Assembly (NCBI RefSeq): GCF_009831215.1
Contig: NZ_WUTW01000010.1
Span: forward strand, 117,647 to 181,646
Length of the DNA stretch: 64,000 bases
Direction of reading: 5' to 3'
Source of the DNA: Actinomadura rayongensis
GTDB taxonomy: Bacteria; Actinomycetota; Actinomycetes; Streptosporangiales; Streptosporangiaceae
The first letter of the stretch is position 1, and every line of letters starts with the position of its first letter. This document shows, one piece after another, positions 16,267 through 26,010 of the stretch. Made by a program: the position numbers and the translations under genes. The notes under the pieces were generated by a model. It was given only the letters and a program-made list of their open reading frames with translations, made no database searches and had not been told where the DNA came from.

Positions 16267-17439
16267 ATGTCCCTCACGCTGCACTGGTTCCTGCCCACCT
16301 ACGGCGATTCGCGGTTCATCGTCGGCGGCGGCCACGGGCAGCCCGCGGGCGTCGCGTCCGGTGACCGGCGCGCCTCGATCGGCTATCTGGCGTCGATCGC
16401 GCGCGCCGCCGAGGAGTTCGGCTTCGCCGGCGCGCTCACGCCCACCGGCGCGTGGTGCGAGGACGCGTGGCTGACGACGGCGATGCTGGCGCGCGAGTCC
16501 GAACGCCTCGCGTTCCTCGTGGCGTTCCGGCCCGGCCTGATCAGCCCGACGCTCGCCGCGCAGATGGCGGCGACGTTCTCGGCGCACGCGCCCGGACGGC
16601 TGCTGCTCAACGTGGTGACGGGCGGCGAGGCGCACGAGCAGCGCGCGTACGGCGACCATCTGTCCAAGGACGAGCGCTACGCGCGCTGCGACGAGTTCCT
16701 GTCGGTCGTCCGGCAGCTCTGGGCGGGTGAGACCGTCACCCATCGCGGCGCGCACCTGGACATCGACGCGGCGCGGCTGCCGACCATCCCCGACCCGGTC
16801 CCGCCTCTGTACTTCGGCGGCTCCTCGGCGGCGGCCGGCCCGGTCGCGGCCTCGCACGCCGACGTCTACCTCACCTGGGGCGAGCCGCTGGACGCCGTCG
16901 CCCGCAAGATCGAGTGGATCCGCGGTCTGGCCGCCGCCCGCGGCCGTCGGCTCAGGTTCGGGATCCGGCTCCACGTCCTCACTCGCGACACCGCCGAGGA
17001 CGCCTGGGCGCAGGCGGGACGGCTCGTGGACGCGCTCGGCGAGGACGTCGTCGCCGCCGCGCAGGCCAATCTCGCGCGCAGCGAGTCCACCGGGCAGCGC
17101 CGGATGCGGGAACTGCACGAGCGCAGCCGCGCCGACGGCACCTGGCGCGACCCGCACGCCCTGGAGATCGCGCCGAACCTGTGGGCCGGGGTCGGGCTCG
17201 TGCGCGGCGGCGCGGGGACGGCGCTGGTCGGCAGCCACGGCGAGGTGGCCGACCGCATCGCGGAGTACGCGGCGCTCGGGATCGACGAGTTCGTCCTGTC
17301 CGGCTATCCGCACCTGGAAGAGCTGTACTGGTTCGGGGAGGGAGTGCTCCCCCGCCTCATCGAACGCGGCCTGTTCCCCCAGACCGGCACCACCGGGACC
17401 GGCCACACCCCATTCCTGCCGAAGGCCGTCTCATCGTGA
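16267..17439 (+). CDS. ssuD: FMNH2-dependent alkanesulfonate monooxygenase SsuD
   Basis: A 390-residue LLM protein. LHWFLPTYGDSRFIVGGGHG, GALTPTGAWCEDAWLTTAMLARES, LAFLVAFRPGLISPTLAAQMAATFS, LLLNVVTGGEAHEQRAYGDHLSKDERYARCDEFL and LSGYPHLEELYWFGEGVLP match SsuD closely. The family releases sulfite from alkanesulfonates or sulfinates, so it can finish the dimethylsulfone route begun by SfnG. It is the last gene of the sfn run. No ssuE flavin reductase is adjacent. Confidence 0.92.
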   Translation: MSLTLHWFLPTYGDSRFIVGGGHGQPAGVASGDRRASIGYLASIARAAEEFGFAGALTPTGAWCEDAWLTTAMLARESERLAFLVAFRPGLISPTLAAQMAATFSAHAPGRLLLNVVTGGEAHEQRAYGDHLSKDERYARCDEFLSVVRQLWAGETVTHRGAHLDIDAARLPTIPDPVPPLYFGGSSAAAGPVAASHADVYLTWGEPLDAVARKIEWIRGLAAARGRRLRFGIRLHVLTRDTAEDAWAQAGRLVDALGEDVVAAAQANLARSESTGQRRMRELHERSRADGTWRDPHALEIAPNLWAGVGLVRGGAGTALVGSHGEVADRIAEYAALGIDEFVLSGYPHLEELYWFGEGVLPRLIERGLFPQTGTTGTGHTPFLPKAVSS

Positions 17440-17826
17440 CCTCTGCGTCCCGAGCCCACCTGCCTGGACGGCGCTACCAACCGAGTCATTTCTCGCCCTT
17501 CAGCCGTCCGGACACCGCGTCCGTCCTCGCTCGTCCCCTCGCCCGTCCCCTCGGCCGTTGCCGCGCAGTGTCCGTCGTTGCTCCTCCCTTCGACCGCTCC
17601 GGCGCGACGTCCGTTCTTCCTGACGCCCTGCGCGGCCACGACGGCCGGGAGCGCTCCGCCGGGCCGTTCCGGGCGACGACGGCGCCCCGCGGCCGAAGCA
17701 CGCGCGAGCACGTGGCACGATGCAAACGCCGACCGTGACGACGCCGCGAACCCGCCGTCCGGACACCGGTCGGCCTCGATCCCAGGCCGGGTCGAGCGCG
17801 CGGACGTCCTTCGGTGAGGAGAGACC
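17440..17826. other. Non-coding stretch between ssuD and GNAT gene
   Basis: 387 bp without a convincing gene. It contains short iterations of CGTCCCCTCG/CCGTCCCCTCGG around 17535-17565. No clear terminator hairpin or promoter was found; a GAGGAGAG Shine-Dalgarno at 17815 belongs to the next gene. Confidence 0.5.
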
Positions 17827-18549
17827 ATGCTGGAAGCAGGTGCCAAGCCCCCGCACGGCGACCCCGAGACGCCACGGCACCCGCTCGACAATCCCGTGCA
17901 CTCGTCGCTGGACGGCCCGCACGCCGGCTTCGCCGAACGGCACGGCAGCGCCGTCCGCTACGCCACCGACGTGTCGCCGTTCGGAGCGCTGCCGATCGAG
18001 CCGTCCGCGTCCGACTGGGCCGACGCCGCCGCCCTCGCCGGACCGGGCGGCCAGTTCACCGTCGCCGGCGTGACGTCCTTCCCCGACGACTGGGAAAGGA
18101 TCTTCACCATTCCGGGCGTGCAGCTCGTCGGCTCGGCCGCCGACGGCCGGCCCGACCCCGAGGCCGTCGTGCTCACCCCGGCTGACGTGCCCGAGATGCT
18201 CGACCTGGTCGCCCGCACCGAGCCCGGCCCCTTCGCATCGCGCACCATCGAACTCGGGACCTATCTCGGGATCCGCCGTGACGGCCGCCTCGTCGTGATG
18301 GCGGGCGAACGCATGCACCCGCCCGGCCACACTGAGATCAGCGCGGTCTGCACCGACCCCGACTATCGCGGCCACGGCCTCGCCACCCGTCTCATCCGCG
18401 CCGTCATCGCCGGCATCCACGCCCGGGGTGAGACGCCGTTCCTGCACGCCGCCGCGAGCAACGTCACCGCCGTACGTCTCTACGAGTCCTTGGGCTTCCA
18501 TCTCCGCCGCGAGATCCTCTTCACCGCTCTCCGCGTTCCTTCCGCCTGA
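17827..18549 (+). CDS. GNAT-family N-acetyltransferase (copy 1)
   Basis: A 240-residue protein whose C-terminal half is a FR47/GNAT acetyl-CoA-binding domain. ISAVCTDPDYRGHGLATRLIRAVIAGI contains the R-x-x-G-x-G/A loop, and NVTAVRLYESLGFHLRREI is the C-terminal beta bulge and helix. The N-terminal half (HPLDNPVHSSLDGPHAGFAE) has no recognised fold. It is clearly homologous along its whole length to the gene at 34691, which ends the other sulfur operon. The substrate is unknown. Confidence 0.85.
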   Translation: MLEAGAKPPHGDPETPRHPLDNPVHSSLDGPHAGFAERHGSAVRYATDVSPFGALPIEPSASDWADAAALAGPGGQFTVAGVTSFPDDWERIFTIPGVQLVGSAADGRPDPEAVVLTPADVPEMLDLVARTEPGPFASRTIELGTYLGIRRDGRLVVMAGERMHPPGHTEISAVCTDPDYRGHGLATRLIRAVIAGIHARGETPFLHAAASNVTAVRLYESLGFHLRREILFTALRVPSA

Positions 18550-18633
18550 CCCGCATCGCCTCGATGGCACCCATCGCTCCCTCAATACCGCTCGTCCGGC
18601 ACGCCGGACGCGGAGCGACGCGGGGGTCGCCGC

Positions 18634-21213
18634 TCATGCCGTCGCCTCGTCGGCCAGGCGGTGCGCGCGCCGAGCCGCCTGCTCGACCGGGTCGGGAACC
18701 GGCGACGCGGCGATGAGCCGCCGCGTGTAGTCGTGCGCGGGGCTGGTGAGCACCTGCCGCCGCTCGCCCTCCTCGACGAGCCGGCCCCGGTACAGGACGC
18801 CGACCCGGTCGGCGAGGGCGTTCACGACGGCGAGATCGTGGCTGATGAACAGCACGGCGAACCCGAGTTCCTTCTGCAGCGCGGCGAACAGGTCCAGGAC
18901 GCGCTGCTGGACGGAGACGTCCAGCGCACTGGTGGGTTCGTCGGCGATGAGCAGCCGGGGCTGCAGCGCGAGCGCGCGGGCGAGCGCGGCGCGCTGCCGC
19001 TGTCCGCCGGACAGTTCGTGCGGATAGCGGCCGGCATGGCCCGCGTCGAGCTGCACCGCGTCGAGCAGTTCGCCGACCCGGCGCCGAACCTCGGCGGCCG
19101 TCGGGTCGCCGTGCGCGCGGAGAGGTTCGGCGATCCCGTCCCCGATGGTGCGCTTGGGGTTGAACGAGGTCGCCGGATCCTGGAACACGAAGCCGAGGTG
19201 TCTGCGGACCGTCCGGAACTGCCGCTCCCGCGATCCGGCCAGGTCCACGCCGAGCACGCGCAGGTCTCCGCCTGCCGGGACGAGCCCGGCGACGGCGCGC
19301 GCGATGGTGGTCTTGCCGGAGCCGGACTCGCCGACGAGCCCGAGCACCTCGCCGCGCGCGATGCGCAGATCCACGCCGTCCACCGCGCGGAACGCCGGGC
19401 TCCCCAGCCGCCCCGGATACTCGACCACCAGGCCGCGCGCCTCCACCACGGTGTCACCAGAGAGCGGCGGGGACGCCGGACGCTCGACGGACAGCCGCGG
19501 CACCGCCGCGAGGAGCGCCCGGGTGTACTCGTGGCGCGGCGCGGCGAAGAGAGTACGGACGTCGGCCTGCTCCACCAGCCGTCCGCGGCGCATCACCGCG
19601 ACCCGGTCGGCGAGATCGGCGACGACGCCCATGTTGTGGGTGATCAGGACGATGGCGACATGGCGCGTGTCGCGCAGGTCCCGCAGCAGGTCGAGGATGT
19701 CGGCCTGCACGGTGACGTCGAGCGCCGTCGTGGGCTCGTCGGCGACGAGCAGCGGCGCGTCCAGCGCGAGCGCCAGGGCGATGACGATCCGCTGCTGCTG
19801 GCCGCCGGAGAACTGGTGCGGATAGTGGCCGACCCGCAGGTCAGGGTCCGGAATGCCGACGCGGTCGAGCAGTTCCACCGCCCGTGCGCGCGCTTGGCGC
19901 CGGGTGATCGAGCGGTGTGCGCGCAGCGCCTCGGCGATCTGCCAACCGACCGTGTGGACGGGGTTCAGCGCCGTCCCCGGCTCCTGGAAGATCACCGCGA
20001 TGTCGCGGCCCCGTACGCGCCGGAGTTCACGCCCTCCCGCCCGAAGCACGTCCCGTCCCCGGACGAGCACGACGCCGCGCGCGCTCGCCGTATCGGGCAG
20101 CAGGGCGAGCGCGGACCGCGCCGTGACGGTCTTGCCCGACCCCGACTCGCCGACGATGGCGAGGATCTCCCCGGGCGCGACGGTGAGGCTCACGTCCTCG
20201 ACCGCGTCCACCGTGCCGCCGTCGGTCGTGAAACTCACCGAGAGATGCTCGACGTCCAGCAGCCCGGCGCTCTCGCGGACCTCCGCAGGACCCGGCGGCG
20301 GCTCGCGACGCGGCGTGCGCCGAGCCCGCAACCGCGGGTCGCGGACGTCGTTGAGCCCCTCGCCGAACAGCGTGATGCCGAGGACCGTCAGCGCGATCGC
20401 GAGGCCGGGGAACAGGGCCGTCCACCAGATCCCCGCGGCGATGTCGGACTGCGCGCGGTTCAGGTCGTAACCCCACTCCGCAGCCGCCGTCGGCTCGATG
20501 CCGTAGCCGACGAACCCGAGGCCGGCCAGCGTCGCGACCGCTCCCCCGGCGTTCAGCGTGACGACGAGCGGCAGCGTCCGGGTGGCGTTGACGAGGATGT
20601 GGCGGACCAGGATCCGCCGGCGCGGCACGCCCACGACGCGCGCCGACTCGACGAACGGCTCGTGTTTGAGGCGGGTGGTCTCCGCGCGCACGACGCGGAA
20701 GTACTGCGGCAGGAAGATGATCGTGACCGTGACGGCGGTGGACAGGATGCCGGACCACCGTCCGGACGAGCCGCCGCTGACGACGATCGCCAGGACGATG
20801 GCGAGCAGCAGCGCGGGAAACGCGTAGATCGCATCGGTCAGGGCGACCAGGACACCGTCGGCCCTCCCGCCCGCGTAGCCCGAGGCCAGGCCGAGCAGCG
20901 AGCCGAGCAGCAGCGCTACAACCGTCCCGGCGACGATCACTTCGAACGCTGTCTGCGACCCCCAGATGACGCGGGACAGCACGTCGTATCCGCCGACGGT
21001 CGTGCCGAGCCAGTGCCGCGCCGAGGGCGGACGCTGCGCGCCGAAGTAGCCGTGCGCGTCCCGCAGCTGCGCGAACCCGTACGGCGCGAGCAGCGGCGCG
21101 AACACCGCCACGACCACGACGGCCGCGACGACCGCCCCTCCGGCCAGCAGCATTCCGCGCTGGTAGCCGTGGGCGCGCGGGATCAACCGGCGCACGCTCG
21201 GTCGGACGGCCAT
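18634..21213 (-). CDS. Fused permease plus double ATPase of a peptide-type ABC importer
   Basis: An 859-residue fusion. Residues 1 to about 300 are a DppC-type permease with about six spans and the coupling segment ESARVVGVPRRRILVRHIL. Then come two complete DppD/DppF-type ATPases, each with Walker A (GESGSGKT at about 360 and 640), signature (FSGGQQQR and LSGGQRQR), Walker B (LLVADEPTTALD and LLIADEPTSALD) and switch His. One gene thus supplies a permease half and both motors. Its partners are the DppB-type permease (1-nt gap) and the binding protein upstream. The ligand may be an organosulfur compound, by context only. Confidence 0.9.
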   Translation of the reverse strand: MAVRPSVRRLIPRAHGYQRGMLLAGGAVVAAVVVVAVFAPLLAPYGFAQLRDAHGYFGAQRPPSARHWLGTTVGGYDVLSRVIWGSQTAFEVIVAGTVVALLLGSLLGLASGYAGGRADGVLVALTDAIYAFPALLLAIVLAIVVSGGSSGRWSGILSTAVTVTIIFLPQYFRVVRAETTRLKHEPFVESARVVGVPRRRILVRHILVNATRTLPLVVTLNAGGAVATLAGLGFVGYGIEPTAAAEWGYDLNRAQSDIAAGIWWTALFPGLAIALTVLGITLFGEGLNDVRDPRLRARRTPRREPPPGPAEVRESAGLLDVEHLSVSFTTDGGTVDAVEDVSLTVAPGEILAIVGESGSGKTVTARSALALLPDTASARGVVLVRGRDVLRAGGRELRRVRGRDIAVIFQEPGTALNPVHTVGWQIAEALRAHRSITRRQARARAVELLDRVGIPDPDLRVGHYPHQFSGGQQQRIVIALALALDAPLLVADEPTTALDVTVQADILDLLRDLRDTRHVAIVLITHNMGVVADLADRVAVMRRGRLVEQADVRTLFAAPRHEYTRALLAAVPRLSVERPASPPLSGDTVVEARGLVVEYPGRLGSPAFRAVDGVDLRIARGEVLGLVGESGSGKTTIARAVAGLVPAGGDLRVLGVDLAGSRERQFRTVRRHLGFVFQDPATSFNPKRTIGDGIAEPLRAHGDPTAAEVRRRVGELLDAVQLDAGHAGRYPHELSGGQRQRAALARALALQPRLLIADEPTSALDVSVQQRVLDLFAALQKELGFAVLFISHDLAVVNALADRVGVLYRGRLVEEGERRQVLTSPAHDYTRRLIAASPVPDPVEQAARRAHRLADEATA

Positions 21214-21214
21214 C

Positions 21215-22309
21215 TCAGTACCTCACCCGGGGGTCGATGACGGCGGCGAGCACGTCCACGAGGAAGTTCACGACGGCGACGATCACCGCGAGGACCACGA
21301 CGATGCCCTGGACCGCCACGTAGTCGCGCGCCTGGAGGTACTGCGCGAGTTCGTAGCCGAGTCCCTTCCACTCGAAGGTGATCTCGGTGAGCACCGCGCC
21401 GCCGAGCAGCGACGCGACCTGAAGGCCCATCACGGTGATGATCGGAACGAGCGCGGGCCGCGCCGCGTGCCGGGTCGTCAGCCGCCACTCGCCGACCCCG
21501 CGCGAGCGGGCGGCGAGGACGTAGTCGGCGTCCAGCGTGCTCATCAGGTTCGTCCGGAACAGCCGGAGGAAGATCCCGGTGCTGAGCAGTCCGAGCGCGA
21601 CCGCCGGGAGCACCGCGTGCTGGAGGACGTCCGCGGCCATCGGACCGTCGCCGGCGCGCAGCGCGTCGAGGAGATAGATCCCGCTCTTGTGACCGCGCAC
21701 CTCAAGCGCGATCTCATCGGCGGTGGTGAGGCGCCCGTTGACGGGCAGCCATCCCAGCCGGGCCGCGAAGACCAGCTTGAGCAGCAGCCCGACGAAGAAC
21801 ACCGGCGTCGCGTAGGTGAGGATCGCGAAGATCCGCAACGCGACGTCGGCGCCGCGGTCCCGCAGCCGCGCGGCGACGGTGCCGAGCACCGGGCCGACGG
21901 CGAGCGCCACGACCAGCGAGTACACGACCAGTTCGAGCGTCGCGGTGCCGTAGGTCGTCAGCATGGAGCCGACCCGCACGTGGTCGGTGAACGTCGTGCC
22001 GAAGTCGCCTCGCGCGATGTCGCCGAGGTAGTCGGCGTACTGCGCGAACACGTTGCGGTCGTAGCCCGCCTCGTGGATCCTCTGGCGGAGTTGCGCGGCG
22101 GTGAGCCGGTCGCCGTAGGCGGCGGTGATCGGGTCGCCGATGACGCGCATCAGGAAGAACACGACGGTCGTCAGCACGAACACGGTCGGCAGGATCAGCA
22201 GGAACCGCACCAGGACGTAGCGGCCGAGCCCGAGACCGCGCGGACGCGGCCGGGTCGTCTCGGGCTCGGCGCCCGCGCCCTCGCCGGGCGCCTCGACGAG
22301 GGTCGTCAT
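21215..22309 (-). CDS. DppB-type ABC transporter permease
   Basis: A 364-residue permease with a Pro/Arg-rich cytoplasmic N-terminus of about 28 residues, then FLLILPTVFVLTTVVFFLMRVIGDP, the standard start of DppB proteins. Five further spans follow, with the coupling loop LAARSRGVGEWRLTTRHAARPALVPI near residue 290. It lies between the binding-protein gene (4 nt upstream) and the permease-ATPase fusion (1 nt downstream), forming a three-gene importer operon. Confidence 0.9.
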   Translation of the reverse strand: MTTLVEAPGEGAGAEPETTRPRPRGLGLGRYVLVRFLLILPTVFVLTTVVFFLMRVIGDPITAAYGDRLTAAQLRQRIHEAGYDRNVFAQYADYLGDIARGDFGTTFTDHVRVGSMLTTYGTATLELVVYSLVVALAVGPVLGTVAARLRDRGADVALRIFAILTYATPVFFVGLLLKLVFAARLGWLPVNGRLTTADEIALEVRGHKSGIYLLDALRAGDGPMAADVLQHAVLPAVALGLLSTGIFLRLFRTNLMSTLDADYVLAARSRGVGEWRLTTRHAARPALVPIITVMGLQVASLLGGAVLTEITFEWKGLGYELAQYLQARDYVAVQGIVVVLAVIVAVVNFLVDVLAAVIDPRVRY

Positions 22310-22313
22310 CGGA

Positions 22314-23960
22314 TCAGGACGCCTTCTTCAGCGCCCCGAACGGGAGACCGCCGGTCTTCAGCGCCTCCTGGACGCCGCCGACCCGTCCGTCGGCGACCGC
22401 GTTGGACGAACTCTGCAGCAGCGGGACGATCGGCAGCGCCGCCGCGAGCGCCTGCTGGATCCGCAGGGAGAGCGCGGCGCGCTTGTCGTCGCCCGGCGTG
22501 GTGGCCTGCTGGTCGATCAGGTCGATGAGCGCGGGGTCCTCGTAGTGGTTGCCGATGAAGCCGTTCTTGCCGTAGAGGGGCTGGAAGAAGTCCTGCGCGT
22601 CGAGGTAGTCGGCGAACCAGCCGAGCTGGAACTCGGGATAGGCGTCGGCGACCCGCTGCTTGGCGTACTGCGTCCAGTCGGTGGACTGCAGCTTCACGGT
22701 GAACAGCCCGGTGGACTCCAGCTGGTTCTTGACCAGCGCGAACTCGTCCGAGCTGGAGGCGCCGTAGTGGTCGGTGTTGTACTGGAGCTGCAGCGTCACC
22801 GGCGTCGTGACGCCGGCGGCCTTCAGGACGGCCGCGGCCTTGGCCTTGTCCGGTCCACCGTTGCCGTCGCCGTAAAGGCCCTTGAGGACGGGGCTGCCGG
22901 TCGGGACCGCGTCGGGAAGGAACGTGTAGACCGGCTGGTAGGTGTTCTTGTACACCTGCGCCGCCAGGCCGGACCGGTCGATCGCGTGGGCGACCGCCTG
23001 CCGGACGGCGAGCGCCTTCTTCGGGTCGGCCTGGCTCGTGCCCGTCCCGTACGGCTGGGTCTTGAAGTTGAAAACGAGGTACCGGAAGCCCGTCGCCGCG
23101 CCGTGGTAGACGGTGAGGCCCTTCTGCTTGCTCAGCGAGTCCAGGTTCGTGATGGACAGGGTCCGGGTGGCCAGGTCGACGCCGCCCTGTTGAAGGTCCA
23201 GCTTCAGATTGTCCTCCAGCGCGTAGTACTTGAGGTTCACCGTCGGGAACGACGGCTTGCCGAGGATGCCCTGGTAGTTGGGGTTGGCGCGGAACTGGAC
23301 GAGTTGGTTGGCCGTGAAGCTGCCGATCGTGTACGGCCCCGCGAACGGCTTCTTGGCGACGATCGCCGCGTCCGGCGTCACGGCGGTCGGAGAGAAGACG
23401 GTGTTGTCGACGATCTCTCCGGCGCCGCTGGCCAGCACCTGCGGGAACACCTGGTCATTGGCGGCCTTGAGATGGAACAGGACGGTGGTGGCGTCCGGCG
23501 TCTCCACCCGGTCGAGGTCGTAGAGCAGCGAGGACGGGCCGTTGGTGCTCGCGATCTTCAGTTGCCGGTCGAAGCTGAACTTGACGTCCTGCGACGTCAG
23601 CGCGTTGCCGTTGGCGAACTTCAGTCCGGGCTTGAGGACGACCTTGTAGACCTTCGGCGCGGTGAACCCCGCGGACGCGGCCAGGTTGGGCTTCAGGACA
23701 CCGCTGCCGGCCGGACGGTCGAGCAGCGTCGCGTACACCTGGGCGATGACGGCTCCCGACCCGGCGTCGAAGGAGCCGGCCGGGTCGAGGGCGTACACCT
23801 TGTCGGTCGTTCCGATGGTCACCGTGTCGCCCGAACCCGAGCCGGCGGTCCCGTCCGAGCCTCCGCAGGCGGCGAGCAGGAGGCTCGCGGCGACGGCCGA
23901 GGCGGCTGCGGCGAGCCGCCGCCGGGTCGGCGCGGCCCACCGGGGTCGTGGAGTGCTCAT
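22314..23960 (-). CDS. Peptide-type substrate-binding lipoprotein (SBP family 5)
   Basis: A 548-residue lipoprotein. The signal peptide has an Arg-rich start and ends with the lipobox LLAACGGS near residue 36. VYALDPAGSFDAGSGAVIAQVYATLLD and AVRQAVAHAIDRSGLAAQVYKNTYQP are family-5 hallmarks. The ATG at 23960 was preferred over one at 23978 because GAAGGGTGG lies at a suitable distance. It is first in its operon and divergent from a second binding protein across 407 bp. The ligand is not readable. Confidence 0.88.
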   Translation of the reverse strand: MSTPRPRWAAPTRRRLAAAASAVAASLLLAACGGSDGTAGSGSGDTVTIGTTDKVYALDPAGSFDAGSGAVIAQVYATLLDRPAGSGVLKPNLAASAGFTAPKVYKVVLKPGLKFANGNALTSQDVKFSFDRQLKIASTNGPSSLLYDLDRVETPDATTVLFHLKAANDQVFPQVLASGAGEIVDNTVFSPTAVTPDAAIVAKKPFAGPYTIGSFTANQLVQFRANPNYQGILGKPSFPTVNLKYYALEDNLKLDLQQGGVDLATRTLSITNLDSLSKQKGLTVYHGAATGFRYLVFNFKTQPYGTGTSQADPKKALAVRQAVAHAIDRSGLAAQVYKNTYQPVYTFLPDAVPTGSPVLKGLYGDGNGGPDKAKAAAVLKAAGVTTPVTLQLQYNTDHYGASSSDEFALVKNQLESTGLFTVKLQSTDWTQYAKQRVADAYPEFQLGWFADYLDAQDFFQPLYGKNGFIGNHYEDPALIDLIDQQATTPGDDKRAALSLRIQQALAAALPIVPLLQSSSNAVADGRVGGVQEALKTGGLPFGALKKAS

Positions 23961-24367
23961 CGTGGCGCCACCCTTCATTGTCCATCAAATTTGTCGGAAT
24001 ACTAGGGTATAGATCGGATCACCGCTCCACTTCCGGCCGGATGCGGACGACTCGGCCATCCCACCCTCGACCCGTACGGGACTCCGCGCGGGGCGACTTC
24101 AGTGACGACCGGGCGATGAAGCACTCGCCGTACGCGCACGAGACCCCGGACACCGGGCCCCGATCCGCCGCAACTCCCCCGGACAAGTCGCCAATTTCCT
24201 ACTTTGTAGGTAGGTATTGACGACTCCATCGCTTCGTGGTTACGGTGACGAGGCCAGTCAGCCCCACCGTTTGGAGCGGTCCCGGGCCGCCCTCCGCCCC
24301 CTCTTCACGCCGAGTTCGCGCGCACTACCGCCGCCGGTCGGCACGACCCCCGACGGGAGAACCTTCC
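23961..24367. promoter_or_regulatory. Divergent control region between two binding-protein genes
   Basis: 407 bp serving two opposite operons. It is less GC-rich near both ends (around 23980-24015 and 24190-24225). CCTAC-TTT-GTAGG at 24198-24210 is a perfect 5-bp inverted repeat followed by a GTAGGTAGG repeat and is a candidate operator. ACTAGGGTATAG at 24001-24012 could be a -10 region. No leader peptide of the RHxDL type was found on either strand. Confidence 0.4.
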
Positions 24368-26005
24368 GTGAGTCCGACCCTGCAATCAACGCCGAGTCCC
24401 GCACCGCGCCATCGCGGGCGCCTGGCGATCGCCGGATCCTTCGCCGCCGTGAGCACGCTGCTCCTGAGCGCCTGCGGCTCCGGCGACGGCGATGCCGGGA
24501 CGGGCTCGCCGTCCAGCGGCGGCACGCTCACCTTCGCCGTCGGCTCGGACGCCGGGTGCGTCGACCCGCAGCAGGTCGGCAGCAACGACACGATCTACTC
24601 CACGCGTCAGCTCGTGGACTCCCTCACCGACCAGGACCCGGCCACCGGCAAGATCGTCCCCTGGCTCGCCGAGAGCTGGACGGTCAGCAAGGACGCCACG
24701 ACGTTCACGTTCAAGCTGCGTCCCGGCGTGACGTTCAGCGACGGCACCCCGCTGACCGCCCAGGTCGTCAAGGAGAACTTCGACGCGGTGCCGAAGCTCG
24801 GCATCCGCGCCCTCCTCGCGAAGAGCTATCTCGCCGGGTACGCGGGCACGACGGTGGTGGACGACCACACCGCGAAGGTGACGTTCAAGCAGCCGAACGC
24901 GCAGTTCCTCCAGGCCAGCTCGACCTTCTCGCTCGGCATCGAGTCGTCGGCGAGCGTGCGCAGGACGCCGGAGGAGCGCTGCACCAAGGGCGTCAGCGGC
25001 TCGGGGCCGTTCACGCTGTCGTCGTACGTCCCGAACCAGTCGATCGCCCTGGCCAAGCGCAAGGGCTACGCCTGGGGCTCGTCTCTCTTCAAGAAGAAGG
25101 GCGAGGCGTACCTCGACAAGCTCGTCTTCAAGATCGTCTCGGAGTCGGGCGTGCGGACCGGCAGCCTCCAGTCCGGCCAGGTCGACGCGATCGGCAGCGT
25201 CGGCCTCGCCGACGAGGCGGCGTTGAAGGGCGCGGGCGTCCGTCTCCAGGCGCGGGCCAACCCGGGCGTCGTCTTCGGCCTCGGATTCAACGAGTCCCGG
25301 CCGCTGTTCAAGGACGAGAAGATCCGCCAGGCGATCTCACTCGCGATCGACCGGGCGCAGATCGCCGGCACGGTCTACCCGAGCGGCACCAAGCCCGCGA
25401 CGAGCGTCCTGTCGCACACGACGCCGTCCTACACCGACCTCGGCGCCAAGCTGGCGCTGGACAAGGCGCGGGCCGGCTCGCTCCTGGACCAGGCGGGATG
25501 GAAGCCCGGCCCGGACGGGATCCGCAGCAAGAACGGCGCGAAGCTGAGCTTCACCATCACGTGGGCTCCCGTCGCCGCCACCAACCAGCCGTCGCTGGAA
25601 CTGATCCAGCAGCAGCTCAAGGCCGTCGGCGTGGACGTGACGCTCAAGCTGATCCAGGTCGCGCAGTTCCAGGTGATCCAGCAGAAGAGCGATTTCGACG
25701 CGCTGTGGGGCAACATCACCCGGGCCGATCCCGACATCCTGCGCACCTCGTACTCCACCGCGCTCGCCAACATCTACCGCCTGCCGCCGTCCGAGCTGGA
25801 CAAGCTGCTCGACGGACAGGTCGCGGCGGACGACCCGGCCGAACGGGCCAAGCTGGTCGGGCAGGCCCAGCAGTGGATCGTCGAGCACGCCGTCGTCGCC
25901 CCGGTGGTGGAACTGCAGACCGAGCTCGGCGTGGCGAAGAAGGTCCACGACCTCACCTTCGACGCGTCCAGCCGCATCCAGCTCCACGACACCTGGATCG
26001 GCTGA
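24368..26005 (+). CDS. Peptide-type substrate-binding lipoprotein (SBP family 5), operon leader gene
   Basis: A 545-residue lipoprotein with lipobox LLSACGSG about 35 residues from the GTG start. The mature part shows VGSDAGCVDPQQVGSNDTIYSTRQLVDSLTD and KDEKIRQAISLAIDRAQIAGTVYPSG, typical of family 5. GGGAGA lies 8 nt before the GTG at 24368; a longer frame from 24236 lacks signal-peptide character. It begins a long operon that runs to 35389 and encodes monooxygenases, so its ligand is likely an organosulfur substrate of those enzymes. That is inference. Confidence 0.88.
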   Translation: MSPTLQSTPSPAPRHRGRLAIAGSFAAVSTLLLSACGSGDGDAGTGSPSSGGTLTFAVGSDAGCVDPQQVGSNDTIYSTRQLVDSLTDQDPATGKIVPWLAESWTVSKDATTFTFKLRPGVTFSDGTPLTAQVVKENFDAVPKLGIRALLAKSYLAGYAGTTVVDDHTAKVTFKQPNAQFLQASSTFSLGIESSASVRRTPEERCTKGVSGSGPFTLSSYVPNQSIALAKRKGYAWGSSLFKKKGEAYLDKLVFKIVSESGVRTGSLQSGQVDAIGSVGLADEAALKGAGVRLQARANPGVVFGLGFNESRPLFKDEKIRQAISLAIDRAQIAGTVYPSGTKPATSVLSHTTPSYTDLGAKLALDKARAGSLLDQAGWKPGPDGIRSKNGAKLSFTITWAPVAATNQPSLELIQQQLKAVGVDVTLKLIQVAQFQVIQQKSDFDALWGNITRADPDILRTSYSTALANIYRLPPSELDKLLDGQVAADDPAERAKLVGQAQQWIVEHAVVAPVVELQTELGVAKKVHDLTFDASSRIQLHDTWIG

Positions 26006-26010
26006 GCGCG

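Noticed and set aside
13759..17406. A 1215-residue open frame on the minus strand opposite sfnB-sfnB-ssuD
   Set aside because: Repetitive Arg/Gly/Ala/Val sequence typical of antisense frames in GC-rich DNA; the plus-strand genes have clear family matches.
17440..17738. Frame continuing past ssuD (VTSASRAHLPGRRYQP...)
   Set aside because: Low-complexity Arg/Pro-rich sequence with no motif; superficially leader-like but without the DL and Cys features.
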